A DNA stretch of 64,000 nucleotides from the NCBI RefSeq assembly GCF_900107195.1, contig NZ_FNPB01000007.1, positions 120,047 to 184,046 of the forward strand. The letters are read 5' to 3'. A program made the translations under genes and the position numbers. Below, piece after piece: positions 9,169-17,618 of this stretch; within the stretch, counting starts at the first letter, position 1; each line of letters begins with the position of its first letter. The notes below the pieces were generated by a model. It made no database searches. It had not been told where the DNA came from and saw only the letters and a program-made list of their open reading frames with translations. Source of the DNA: Halobellus clavatus. GTDB lineage: Archaea > Halobacteriota > Halobacteria > Halobacteriales > Haloferacaceae.

Positions 9169-9969
9169 ATGACCGGCCCAAGCCCGCCGCCGGACGCTGG
9201 GGAGATTATGACCGTTGTTCACGAGGCCGTCGGGGGCATCGAACTTGAGCCTGCAGAGAAACGGGAAATCTGGCGGTTCACCCAGCGTGAATTGCCGTAT
9301 CTCTGGAGTCAGCGGACATCGTATTTCATCTTGGGGAGCTATCGCGACCCCTATATCCGCCGGCTTCGCGCTGTCCAAAACGAACTCACGAAGCAGCTCG
9401 GTGCCTATCCGTTCATTATGGGTGATCTCCTCGAACTTCCGACTGACCGGCTTAATACGTTCGATATTATGTTTTCGTTGCTCGCGACGTACAGCGACTA
9501 CATCGTCGGTGTCTTCGAGAAGGAGAGTGGTGGGGAGTCGCCTGAATTGGGCGAGACCGATGACCCACCGTATTTCGACAAGTCGTACGTGTTCCCACGT
9601 GATTACGCGTGGGTGACTGACGAGAACCTTGACTCGACACAGCACGTCGTTCAGGCCGCCCTTGAGATAGCGTTCACAGACGATTTGTCGGCGGATGAAG
9701 TCCAAGCAAACGTCGAGTCGCTCGTTGATCGCGCCCAAGAGAACGGTCTCGACATCGACGAACAGGAGGTGTGGGATGTGATCGACGACCGCGCAGATGA
9801 GGGCGAAGAGCCGGCAACGTACAGTTGGGTCCATCTCAACAAATTCCGTAAATTCGAACTCCACGAACGGTGCTTCCCGTGGACGACAGAGGACGAACTT
9901 CGAACTGTGGTTGACGAACTCCCGTCCCCGACACCACGTCCGGAGTGGGAAGAGCGTGAGGGCCAGTGA
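9169..9969 (+). CDS. Uncharacterised haloarchaeal protein, possible Rossmann-like (DUF7509-like) domain
   Basis: This 266-residue protein has no firm family assignment. ATG at 9169 (MTGPSPPPDAG) is preferred to a TTG at 9154. Residues about 45-130 run as a beta-alpha pattern (SYFILGSYRDPYIRRLRAV..., FDIMFSLLATYSDYIVGVFEKESGG). This recalls the protein at 51966-52634 (YLMGPYRTFD..., AFAQASNVTIFIAPQ) and TIR or deoxyribosyltransferase-like folds. The C-terminal part is acidic and ends in a Pro-rich tail. Ordering beside a winged-helix regulator with a shared promoter suggests co-regulation. The function is unknown. Confidence 0.6.
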   Translation: MTGPSPPPDAGEIMTVVHEAVGGIELEPAEKREIWRFTQRELPYLWSQRTSYFILGSYRDPYIRRLRAVQNELTKQLGAYPFIMGDLLELPTDRLNTFDIMFSLLATYSDYIVGVFEKESGGESPELGETDDPPYFDKSYVFPRDYAWVTDENLDSTQHVVQAALEIAFTDDLSADEVQANVESLVDRAQENGLDIDEQEVWDVIDDRADEGEEPATYSWVHLNKFRKFELHERCFPWTTEDELRTVVDELPSPTPRPEWEEREGQ

Positions 9970-9993
9970 ATTATACGCTGAATTGGCGCAATA

Positions 9994-11487
9994 CCACGGC
10001 CATCAGGCCGTGGATACGCGCCGTCACTCCGTGACACGTTCTACTGACTTCGACAGGACTGGATATTCCACCATTCTCAATCCCATTCTTTACAAGAGAA
10101 GCGATTATAAGCAATTATACAGGCGTTCAGAATGCTGGAAGTCCACCGAACCCATCGAGCGAAAATCCTCAATTACAGTCAGGTAGAGGGCTCGCTTGAC
10201 CGACACGGGTGGAGTGCCAGCAAACTCTGGAACGTCGCCAACTACCACTCCCGAGAAGTCTGGGAGGAGACCGGGGAGATTCCCGACCACGAGGAGTTAA
10301 AAAACGAGTTGAAAGGTCACGACAAGTACAAGGGACTGCACAGTCAGTCCAGTCAGCGGGTTCTGGAGGAACTCGCTGAAGCCTTCAACTCGTGGTACTC
10401 CAGTGATGACGAACGGGACAATCCGCCCGGCTACCGCAAACAAAACTACTACGACCAACAGGGTCGTCGCGTCCACGAAGAACACCCACGCAGTACGGTG
10501 ACGTGGAAACAGAACGGCATCCGACACGACACTAAGAACAACCGTGTCCGCCTCTCCAAGGGAGCGAGCCACAAAGAACATCCGAAAGCGTGGGAGTACA
10601 TCCTTGTCGAATACGAGACACGCCCCGGCGTCGAGGTTGAGAACCTGCAACAGGTTCGTGCTGTCTACGACCAAACAAAGGAGCGATGGGAGTTACACCT
10701 CGTCTGCAAGGACGAAATCGAGACTCCCGATGCTCCCGGAACCGAGACTGCGGGCATTGATCTCGGTATCAGCAACTTCGCCGCTGTCGCCTACAGCACC
10801 GAAGACGCCGACCTCTATCCCGGCAACCGCCTGAAACAGGACGGGTACTACTTCCCGAAAGAAATCGCCAACTGTGACGACAGCAGTGGCGACAGGGCCA
10901 CGCGACTTCATCACAAATGGTCGGAACGCCGCACCCACTTCTTCCACAGTCTCGCCAAACACATCGTGGAGAAATGTATCGAGCGTAGTGTGGGTCGCAT
11001 CAATATCGGGGACTTGGAAGGCGTCCGCGAGGACGAGAACGGCAAGTCGAAGAACTGGGGTCGGCACGGCAACCTCGACCTACACGGGTGGGCGTTCGAC
11101 CGCTTCACGTCGATCCTCGAGTACAAAGCGAAAGTTGAGGGCATCGAGGTCATAGAAGTGTCCGAACGTGACACGAGTAAAACGTGTTGCGTTTGTGGAA
11201 GAGAAGACGACAGTCAGCGTGTCGAACGCGGGTTGTACGTCTGCGAGTCGTGTGATGCGGCGTTCAACGCGGACGTGAACGGGGCGGAAAACATCCGTCT
11301 GGACATCAACGAAGAAAGTAACTCCGAGTCTACCGGGCAGTTGTCCGGGGATAGGAGTACCGGCTGGTTGGCACAGCCCGGAGTCTCCCTGTACGACCTC
11401 TCCTGCGGATTCCAACCGCAACGAGAGGTGGGAGACTCCAAACCCTAATATCCCAACCTCGGGATTCCTCCGCGTTCACGCGGAGGA
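9994..11487 (+). mobile_element. IS200/IS605-family element with tnpB only (IS1341 type)
   Basis: The element carries tnpB (10132-11448) and no tnpA. A hairpin CCACGGC-CATCAG-GCCGTGG (9994-10013) lies at the left side, and a 9-bp stem TCCTCCGCG-TTCA-CGCGGAGGA (11466-11487) follows the gene, as expected for the structured right end that also gives the guide RNA of TnpB. The exact ends are not certain. A relic with the same type of right-end hairpin is at 14.8 kb. Confidence 0.7.
10132..11448 (+). CDS. tnpB: TnpB, RNA-guided nuclease of IS605-type element
   Basis: This 438-residue protein has the RuvC-like triad of TnpB: Asp in ETAGIDLGISNFAAV, Glu in RINIGDLEGVRE, Asp in AFNADVNGAENI. A four-Cys zinc finger (CCVCGRED...YVCESC) lies between the second and third. 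The length is usual for haloarchaeal TnpB. TnpB cuts DNA guided by an RNA from the element's right end and favours element retention. No transposase TnpA gene is adjacent, so movement would need one in trans. It is not closely related to the other three copies in the window, which start with MEVxR. Confidence 0.92.
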   Translation: MLEVHRTHRAKILNYSQVEGSLDRHGWSASKLWNVANYHSREVWEETGEIPDHEELKNELKGHDKYKGLHSQSSQRVLEELAEAFNSWYSSDDERDNPPGYRKQNYYDQQGRRVHEEHPRSTVTWKQNGIRHDTKNNRVRLSKGASHKEHPKAWEYILVEYETRPGVEVENLQQVRAVYDQTKERWELHLVCKDEIETPDAPGTETAGIDLGISNFAAVAYSTEDADLYPGNRLKQDGYYFPKEIANCDDSSGDRATRLHHKWSERRTHFFHSLAKHIVEKCIERSVGRINIGDLEGVREDENGKSKNWGRHGNLDLHGWAFDRFTSILEYKAKVEGIEVIEVSERDTSKTCCVCGREDDSQRVERGLYVCESCDAAFNADVNGAENIRLDINEESNSESTGQLSGDRSTGWLAQPGVSLYDLSCGFQPQREVGDSKP

Positions 11488-11543
11488 GGATGTCAACCTG
11501 TCCTACTCGCTTGGCGGTACACTCATCATCGTGAGTCGGCCCG

Positions 11544-11567
11544 GTAGTTTACTCTCGGGTAAACTAC
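11544..11567. promoter_or_regulatory. 9-bp inverted repeat before winged-helix gene, candidate operator
   Basis: GTAGTTTAC-(6)-GTAAACTAC is a perfect inverted repeat ending 28 bases before the ATG at 11596, so it overlaps or abuts the promoter. The simplest reading is autoregulation by the winged-helix protein encoded next. Confidence 0.55.
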
Positions 11568-11595
11568 TTTACTACGCCCGGTCGAATACATCGGT

Positions 11596-12003
11596 ATGGA
11601 GGCTGGTTCGGGTGTTGGTGACGACACCACACCACGGGAAGTCATCCACTTCATTACACAGCAGACACGGTTTTCGCTTATCAGCGATATTCTCGCTCAC
11701 CCCCAACAGCTCCCATCGATGTACGAACTCGAGGAGCTCAATCCCAGTGTGAGCGATGCGACCGTCTACAAGCACATCCAGAAGCTGATCGACGCCGGCA
11801 TCGTCACGGAAGTTGCTTTGGACGACGACCAGCGCCGGCAGGGGTATCCCTGGAAGTTCTACGGCCTCACCGAAGACGGCCGCGAGTTCTTGGAGACGCA
11901 CAATCTGCTCGCCGCGGAGGAGACACTTCAGCAGATCTACGACACCATCGCCGATAAGCCCGAGAAGATGGTCAAGTACGAGAACGCGCCCCGTCCAGAT
12001 TAG
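11596..12003 (+). CDS. Winged-helix transcriptional regulator
   Basis: This 135-residue protein has a helix-turn-helix in MYELEELNPSVSDATVYKHIQKLIDAGIV and a wing in YPWKFYGLTEDGREFL, as in PadR/ArsR-like haloarchaeal regulators. It resembles the protein at 8565-9053. A 9-bp inverted repeat sits just upstream. No operon partner is evident, and the 50 bases downstream are followed by a region of unclear coding. Confidence 0.8.
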   Translation: MEAGSGVGDDTTPREVIHFITQQTRFSLISDILAHPQQLPSMYELEELNPSVSDATVYKHIQKLIDAGIVTEVALDDDQRRQGYPWKFYGLTEDGREFLETHNLLAAEETLQQIYDTIADKPEKMVKYENAPRPD

Positions 12004-12053
12004 GAGTGGTTGTCAGAGAATAGGGAGCGATAGTCTGCCGTTATTCCCGGAGG

Positions 12054-12495
12054 TTAGCCTGACTGACCGACTTCACGGACGTAGCCGCTCCGCTCAAGAT
12101 CAAATTCTTCGGCTACGAGTCGAGGCTCATCAAGGACACCGCGGTGAACGTCGCAGATGTGGAAAACACGACGGTTGACTGTACCGACCATCTCGAACTC
12201 TGTGGTGGTATCCGAGAACTCGTACAGGCGATAGTCGTCGCGGAGGATCGAGACTATTCGTGGGCGACGGTCGTTAAGTGCCTCCAGCGACCCGACAACG
12301 GCGCTGCGACCAAGCGGATCGTCTATCGCCGACCAGCTCGGCATTGACCTCTCGGCGCGTGAGACGCCCCTCAAGTCATTCACGAGCGGGTGTCCGCTCC
12401 TCGACTCAATGCGATCCGAACAGGGAAGCTACGACAGTGAGTATCATCTCCGAATCAACGTCGACTGGGAGAGACTCGATTCGATGGAATGCTGA
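12054..12495. other. Region of unclear coding, probably a degraded gene
   Basis: Two readings compete. On the plus strand 12063-12350 reads LTDFTDVAAPLKIKFFGY... with GC-rich third positions, and a shift near 12320 continues IADQLGIDLSARETPLKSF...LRINVDWERLDSMEC to TGA at 12495. That is one frame broken by a shift. On the minus strand 12054-12383 is open for 109 residues (IVSILRDDYRLYEFSDTTTE...). Third-position GC slightly favours the plus reading. I do not recognise either protein. Confidence 0.35.
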
Positions 12496-12559
12496 TGCCA
12501 GGGCGGTCCGAAAGGTAGCGTGAATTAAGATGCTCCTCCAAGTACAGCGAATCAGGTAG

Positions 12560-13435
12560 ATGGGTCACGTCTATTATCACCATCCGGGCGACAATCAGTT
12601 CTCTCTTGATTTTGTCCACGAGGCTCCATCAGAAATCGTTGCCAGGATTGTCGAGTACGACGATGACGTGGCGGTGAAGGTTCGCAAGTACGATCTTGAC
12701 AGCGAGTTCTTCGGTATCTATACCTCCCGCGTCAGTGGTGGGGACGTCGGCGATCTCGACTTCGATCTTGGCGAAGCACTCTCTGAGATGGGTGCTGATA
12801 ACGGTACCATCGTTGCCCGGCTCCTCGAGATCTATCAAGCGCTCATAGCCCAGAACGAGGAAGAAGAAGGAGTTCCCGTTGAAGCGTACAAGAGCATCGA
12901 CATCGATGCACTCCCAGATGCGCTCAACCGGGTGTCGTGGGAGGGTAACGCGACTGATGTTGCAGGCCGTCTCGCCTCAAATCTCATTCTCAAACACGCG
13001 CTTCCAAATGCGAACCATCGGACTGCTGTTGCCCTGGTTCAGTTCTACCTCCGTCGGATCGCTCCCGATTTCTCGATGCCAGAGACCTCCGTGGAAATCG
13101 ACTCAGAGACATACGACTGGCGGGAGTGGGTGAACGAATATATTAACGAGTCAAAGCGTCTCTTGACGGTTCGTCGGAAGAATGTGCTCCTCAAACATCT
13201 CTCTGATTTCGGAGCGACAACGCTTGAGCGGAAACACGAGGTCCAGATCGACCTGACGGCATACGAGCTGGATATGTATCCCGCAGAAGCGAAAACAGTC
13301 TACGCAACAGCGCACGAGGAGCTCTGGATCGAATTCGTCGAAGAGGCGGTTGAGCGCACCGACAACCCCGAGCTAATGGAAACCCCTGGGCTATCGAAGG
13401 CGGAGTTCGCAGAGAAAATTCGGACTCTCGAGTAA
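12560..13435 (+). CDS. Fic/Doc-like protein
   Basis: This 291-residue protein has the stretch LILKHALPNANHRTAVALVQFYL (about residues 147-169), matching the Doc/Fic motif HxxxNxNxRT. Fic-fold enzymes transfer AMP or other phosphate-containing groups to target proteins, and Doc phosphorylates EF-Tu. The canonical HxFxDGNGR is only partly kept, so activity is uncertain. The N-terminal 110 residues and the C-terminal helical part are not recognised. The neighbouring convergent 34-residue ORF is too small and oppositely oriented to be a clear antitoxin. It lies between regions full of relics and IS elements. Confidence 0.5.
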   Translation: MGHVYYHHPGDNQFSLDFVHEAPSEIVARIVEYDDDVAVKVRKYDLDSEFFGIYTSRVSGGDVGDLDFDLGEALSEMGADNGTIVARLLEIYQALIAQNEEEEGVPVEAYKSIDIDALPDALNRVSWEGNATDVAGRLASNLILKHALPNANHRTAVALVQFYLRRIAPDFSMPETSVEIDSETYDWREWVNEYINESKRLLTVRRKNVLLKHLSDFGATTLERKHEVQIDLTAYELDMYPAEAKTVYATAHEELWIEFVEEAVERTDNPELMETPGLSKAEFAEKIRTLE

Positions 13436-13445
13436 GCGGCGTGGG

Positions 13446-13550
13446 CTAGTCTTGGAGCGTCGCGACCGTGCGGCCGGTTTCTTCGGCCTCTTCGCTCCGC
13501 GACATCCCGTATGTTGCGAGAGCCTCCTCAACCGCGTCGTCCAGACTCAT
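13446..13550 (-). CDS. Small acidic protein, 34 residues, function unknown
   Basis: The reading frame MSLDDAVEEALATYGMSRSE... ends in TLQD and TAG, converging with the Fic/Doc-like gene 10 bases away. Codon use is strongly haloarchaeal (GAC, GAG, GTC), and a TATA-like CTTTATCC lies about 30 bases upstream. It may be a small gene or the surviving start of a longer one. Confidence 0.4.
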   Translation of the reverse strand: MSLDDAVEEALATYGMSRSEEAEETGRTVATLQD

Positions 13551-13596
13551 TGGTCAGGCAAATCTTGGCTCTGCCGACGGATAAAGTCTCGCACGA

Positions 13597-13690
13597 TTTG
13601 CGTTTATCATTGCATCGGCTAACTCGTCAACCGTGCAGGACCGATCCCGCAAACAGTCGATAACCCGTAGTACCGTCCACTCTCATAGAT
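13597..13690 (-). pseudogene. 5' relic of a paralogue of the HTH-nucleotidyltransferase gene
   Basis: The minus strand encodes VLRVIDCLRDRSCTVDELADAM, matching the N-terminus of the protein at 6466-8127 (LRVIDCLRDQSYSVGELADAI). The frame is shifted against its start codon and ends within about 35 codons. Upstream DNA (13690-13826) also matches 8128-8266, including the TATA region, so this is a decayed copy of that locus. Confidence 0.75.
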
Positions 13691-13826
13691 TCTCATCTCT
13701 CCGATGTATTCATAATCATATCGGGTAGAGTGGAATACAGACTCTTGGCGCACAGATCGAGTCGTCAAATAGTGGGACGGTTGTGCAACCGTATTTTGGA
13801 GAGGCAATTCGATCTGCGAGTCCGAA

Positions 13827-14447
13827 CTACTCGGGAGGCGACGTGAACAGGCGCCGATACTCATCGAGCCACTCGATCTCGTGGTATGCCACGTCGTTCT
13901 GAATGTCGTATTCAAGCGGGAGTGGATCCGAACGGTGGGCTGTAAACGTGAGGTTGGTCTCGATACAGGGCCCATGCTCTGAGACGCACTCGAAGCCATC
14001 GTCAACGGGGTAGACAACGCTAAACCAGCGAATCTGAAAGCCAAAGTGGTCACACACATCTCTGACGACGGCAGCGTCACAATAGGGCGTGTGGACCCAC
14101 AGTTCCCCGCCAGCGTAGGCCTGATCTTTGACACACCAGACTGCATCAAGGGAGCGGAGAAACTGGGCAGCGCGATTGTAGTGCGCTTCAGTCAGGCGAT
14201 CCCACCAGTGGTACTCCTCGGCGTCGTCAACGAGGAGCTGGAGGCAATCTCCACACACATCATACGCCCGTTCACCAAGGGAGATTTCGTGGAGTTTGTC
14301 GTACTGGGTGGTGTCACACGCATCGCACGACGGGGAAGCACCACTACCCTGGCATCCAGTGGATGATCGCTGTTCGGTGTGGTTGGAACACCCGCTGTTT
14401 GCACTCCCTGGCTTCTGAGATTCGTTTGAGTCGGTATTCTCGGTCAT
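13827..14447 (-). CDS. Uncharacterised Cys-rich haloarchaeal protein
   Basis: This 206-residue protein has a Cys-rich N-terminal third: CSNH, CQGS, CDACDTTQYD and YDVCGDCLQLLVDD. The last two look like a treble-clef or zinc-ribbon pair (CxxC...CxxC). The central and C-terminal parts (WWDRLTEAHYNRAAQFLRSL, then VCDHFGFQIRWFSV) are unrecognised. Its last 40 residues also survive as a relic at 8267-8386. In both loci it lies just upstream, on the same strand, of the nucleotidyltransferase gene or its relic, so the two genes probably once formed a pair. Confidence 0.6.
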   Translation of the reverse strand: MTENTDSNESQKPGSANSGCSNHTEQRSSTGCQGSGASPSCDACDTTQYDKLHEISLGERAYDVCGDCLQLLVDDAEEYHWWDRLTEAHYNRAAQFLRSLDAVWCVKDQAYAGGELWVHTPYCDAAVVRDVCDHFGFQIRWFSVVYPVDDGFECVSEHGPCIETNLTFTAHRSDPLPLEYDIQNDVAYHEIEWLDEYRRLFTSPPE

Positions 14448-14449
14448 TG

Positions 14450-14823
14450 GTATCTAACCGAGAACCGTCAGTCACGACGTGTGACTGGGCTCCCGGCCAC
14501 GACAGGCGACGTTCAGATGCTCGAACGACGGCTGTTGGGTTGGTGAGTACCAAGCCGATGTGAACGGGGCGATAAACATTGCAGACCGCTACCGTAGTGG
14601 AGAGAGTCACCGCCGAAGCGATCGGAATTCCGGGCAGAAGGCCGTTGACGATGACTCGGCTACGGATGGGGCCTCTTTGACCGGGCCACAAGACAGCCAC
14701 GCAGATGCTGAAACCCAGCAGGAGACGCGTGGACCGTATGCGTCTTGAAACCAACAGGCCGCTACGCTCGGCCTGGAATCCCGTGGTGGGATTCCTCCGC
14801 GTGAACGCTGAGGAGGAGGTCAA
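14450..14823 (+). mobile_element. Relic of a TnpB element, C-terminal end and right-end hairpin
   Basis: Bases about 14535-14748 encode EYQADVNGAINIADRYRSGE and the Gln/Thr-rich tail ending ETRGPYAS, the usual C-terminus of one haloarchaeal TnpB group with its third catalytic Asp (ADVNGA). Further upstream (14479 on) a frameshifted zinc-finger remnant CDWAPGHDRRRSDA is visible. The right-end hairpin (14792-14815) is like that at 11466-11487. The first 350 codons are missing. Confidence 0.75.
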
Positions 14824-15045
14824 GTCTTACGAGCCACCAATTCCGCGGCAGAACCCCAGCAGATAGCGTCAACACACCCAACCGCTACTCGCTAGAGCAG
14901 TACCAGCACGTTACACATTACGACAAAGAATTTGCAGAGTACCAAGCTCGCAGGGCCTGACTCATAGAGGAATCGGATGACGACTAGACCGATGAACGGC
15001 CCGACAATCTTCCGGCCGATATCCCGTCGACGGCCCGCAGTAGTA
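14824..15045 (+). pseudogene. Decayed paralogue of the DUF6788-like gene at 15339
   Basis: From 14824 the DNA follows the gene at 15339-15662: TCTTACGAGCC.. against TCATACGAACC.., then SVNTPNRYSLEQYQHVTHYDKEFAEY and, after two in-frame stops, TDERPDNLPADIPSTA against EERPDDLPDDVPAKA. There is one frameshift near the start and two nonsense codons. The TnpB relic ends directly before its second codon, so the element probably inserted at the gene start. Confidence 0.7.
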
Positions 15046-15098
15046 TCTGTTCGTCAGGTTTTGGTTGGGATCCTCAATCGGAGTGGTTACTCCGTTTC

Positions 15099-15240
15099 TC
15101 CCTTTAGTTCGAGCAAGATCTGTTCGATCTAGGCTTTGAGTGGATTTCGGGCGACATCGTGGACCAAGCCAGCCTGTACGAGCATATTCAAGTCTTAAAT
15201 GTCGCCGTTACGGCCCGTAGTCAGTTTGGTCAGAGTTTCG
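15099..15240 (-). pseudogene. Short protein relic with two stop codons
   Basis: The minus strand reads ETLTKLTTGRNGDI, stop, DLNMLVQAGLVHDVARNPLKA, stop, IEQILLELKGETE in one frame. The composition and helical pattern look like decayed coding DNA, but I do not recognise the family. The rest of 15046-15283 shows nothing else. Confidence 0.35.
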
Positions 15241-15283
15241 AGTGGTGTTACAGACTACAGGCGTAGAAACCGACGACACTATC

Positions 15284-15324
15284 TTAACCAACAAATCTAT
15301 GGAATAGCATACTGTGTTGGTTAA
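15284..15324. promoter_or_regulatory. Inverted repeat TTAACCAACA/TGTTGGTTAA, candidate operator
   Basis: The arms at 15284-15293 and 15315-15324 are perfect 10-bp inverted repeats, 21 bases apart, 14 bases before the ATG at 15339. The same arms occur before polB (23734-23774, spacer 21) and before the RecA-like operon (59452-59490, spacer 19). Confidence 0.6.
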
Positions 15325-15338
15325 CACGGGATCAACCG

Positions 15339-15662
15339 ATGTCATACGAACCCCCGACTCCACCGGCAGAACTCCCGACAGACCTCGTCAATACGCTCAA
15401 CGAGTCCTCTTCTGAACAGCTCCAGTACGTTGCCCGCTACGCTGAAGAGCTAGCTGAGCACAAAGCTCGCGAGGCACGTCTCGAAGAGGACGCAGATGAA
15501 AGCGAAATCGAAGAACGCCCCGACGATTTGCCGGACGACGTCCCGGCGAAGGCCACGATCACGATCAAGGAGATTAACGACAACCGCTACTACTACTGGC
15601 AGTGGCGAGAGGGAGACAAAGTCACGTCCAAGTATAAGGGGCCAGTCAATCCGGACGAATGA
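15339..15662 (+). CDS. DUF6788-like small protein
   Basis: This 107-residue protein has an N-terminal helical acidic part (SSEQLQYVARYAEELAEHKAREAR) and a C-terminal beta segment ITIKEINDNRYYYWQWREGDK, which is the signature of DUF6788-type haloarchaeal proteins (assignment from memory). The function is unknown. They are often found near mobile DNA. A decayed copy lies directly upstream at 14824-15045. The candidate operator at 15284-15324 overlaps its promoter. The 110 bases downstream are the right end of a TnpB element. Confidence 0.65.
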   Translation: MSYEPPTPPAELPTDLVNTLNESSSEQLQYVARYAEELAEHKAREARLEEDADESEIEERPDDLPDDVPAKATITIKEINDNRYYYWQWREGDKVTSKYKGPVNPDE

Positions 15663-15772
15663 GAGGGCAATTCGTCCGTTTATAGAGTTCCCACACCCCG
15701 TGTGCTATTTGATTTTGGCGCACTTGAAAAGGGGGGTAAACGCACCCCTCGTCCAGAATCAACTACCCTACC

Positions 15773-17098
15773 CTACTTCGCTTGGTCTGACGACCTCGCT
15801 CGTTGAGGGAGGGGTTTGTCGGTGGACTCCCCTTCTGCCGACACACGGTCGGAGGCCTGGAAATCGCCGTTCAGGTTCAGCATCCCCGACGTTAGAGCCA
15901 GTTGATAGGTGGCTCCTCCACTCGGAGACGTCTGCTCCGAGTGGAGACGCTTAGCAAGCTTGCGAGCGATGTTCTTGCTCGCGTTGTAGTCGGCGTTGAG
16001 TTCGTACCCGCACTTTTGACAGCAGAATTTATGTTTCGACGGCCGGTTCTCCTCCAGCGTACATCCGCACTTCGAACACCGCTGACTCGTGTACGCAGGA
16101 CTCACTTGTTCGACAGCCACACCTTCAGCTTCGCTTTTGTACTCGACGTACTCGTAGAGTTGGCGGAACGCCCACGCGTGGAATCGCCTGGCGTCCGCCA
16201 TTCGGTCGCGAATACCCGTCAGGTTCTCGAACGCGACGTGGGTCGCGTCCACCCGACGGGCTTCGCGGAGGATGTCGTTCGCAGCAGAGTGGAGTACCTC
16301 CTGTATCCAACGGTGTTCGCGGTCGCTCATCTGCTGGATGGTCAGGTGCGCCGAGCGGGTGCCTGTATCTTGGAGGCTTCCCCGTGTCTTCTCAAACTCA
16401 CGCCGACGATGGTTGAGGTAGTCCGCTGATTCAATAAACGTGCCAGTGCTTGTGACGACGAAGTACCCGTCAACGTTCAAGTCCACGCCGAGAACCGTCA
16501 GGTTCTCGCTGTGCGTGTCCGAACTTGAACGCTCTTCTTCGCTATCTGCTATGGTGCGTTTCATACGGGCGTGGAGGTAGAACACGTCTTCAAAACGGTC
16601 GTACTGAAGCGTGGACATGCGGAACTCGAAGTCCTCGTTCAGCAGGTAGTCACCAATCGGCGTTCCATCCGTGTCGTCGGGGAGGACGTATTCACATTCG
16701 ACGCGTCCATCAACGGTTGAGAGGGACACGTGGTCGCGGTAGAAGGTTGCACTTCGCTTGTCGTAGACGACGCTTCACGAGTCGAAGTGTGGTTGACTGG
16801 TACGATCGCCGCGCTTCCACGCTTTGACACCGCTTTTTACTGCCTCGACAGCACGCCGAATCCCCTTCTGGACGAGATTGGCCGTTAGGTCGGTTTCCTC
16901 TCGAAGACGGTCGTAGAGAGCGTCTTCGGCTTTCTCTTTGCTGGTGACGCAGTATTCGTTTGAGGAGTCTCGCCACGCCCATTCACTGGTCTGGTTAGCA
17001 CAGTAGCGGAACTGATCAGCGGTTTGATGGAGGGCGTCCCGTCGCTGCTCAGGCACATCAAGCTTGACCTTGACGGTGCGAATGACCTCCATCTCCAT
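15773..17098 (-). pseudogene. tnpB: tnpB interrupted by an in-frame stop codon
   Basis: The frame starts at ATG 17098 (MEMEVIRTVKVKLDV) and is continuous to 15773 (441 codons) except for TGA at 16775-16777. Homologous protein 17619-18848 reads FRGSVVVYNGRTITYHDDHV where this one reads FDS-stop-SVVYDKRSATFYRDHV, so one CGA-to-TGA change would explain it. Downstream of the stop all catalytic parts are present: GVDLNVDGYFVV, HVAFENLTGIRD, CSKCGC...CCQKCG and ELNADYNASKNIA. It may be inactive or a very recent mutant. A right-end stem (15794-15812) follows. No tnpA is present. Confidence 0.85.
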
Positions 17099-17518
17099 TT
17101 CACATATTAAATTATTTCTTTATGAACGTTGGGCTCGTACAGGAGTTGGATCGATATTGCCCGTATTGGGTTGAGGTGTTATCGACTCCCCCGCGGACTA
17201 CTGCGCTACTCGCTCCCATTGGTCGCTCCGTTCTTCCTCGAGAACGGGACATCCCTCTCGCAATTAGATGAAAGTAGTGAGGAGAAAGAAAGAATTTGAG
17301 ATTAGATTAAGCCGTTAATAGTCGATAGAGCCGTTTTTACGCACGAATAGTCGAACAGGGTTCCACAGTTGAAGCATGGTTTTTCTATTTGAGACAGACC
17401 GCACCCCTGATCACGAGTGTATCCACTGATAGGTTCTCATCACACACCCCGTGTGCAAAGTGTAAATGTGCCGTATTCCGACGATAGAGAGTTATTCGGC
17501 TGGTTTTGTATATTGAAT

Positions 17519-17566
17519 ATGGCCTACAATCCGTGGGATGACACGGACGTACCGGACTCCGTGTAA
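17519..17566 (+). other. Truncated ORF start at a TnpB insertion site
   Basis: ATG at 17519 opens MAYNPWDDTDVPDSV and stops exactly where the right end of the tnpB element 17577-18848 begins. A TATA-like TTTGTATATTG lies 5-15 bases upstream. It may be the first codons of a gene cut by the insertion. I found no obvious continuation beyond 18848. The stretch 17099-17518 otherwise shows only AT-rich promoter-like DNA. Confidence 0.3.
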
Positions 17567-17576
17567 GAGGTCAACC

Positions 17577-17599
17577 GCCTCGGGGTCAAGCCCCGAGGC
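17577..17599. terminator. Right-end hairpin of TnpB element
   Basis: A 9-bp perfect stem, GCCTCGGGG and CCCCGAGGC with a 5-base loop, lies 20 bases after the tnpB stop (17619). Such hairpins end IS605-type elements and lie in the guide RNA region. Confidence 0.6.
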
Positions 17600-17618
17600 T
17601 TGTCAGTGGACTCCCGCT

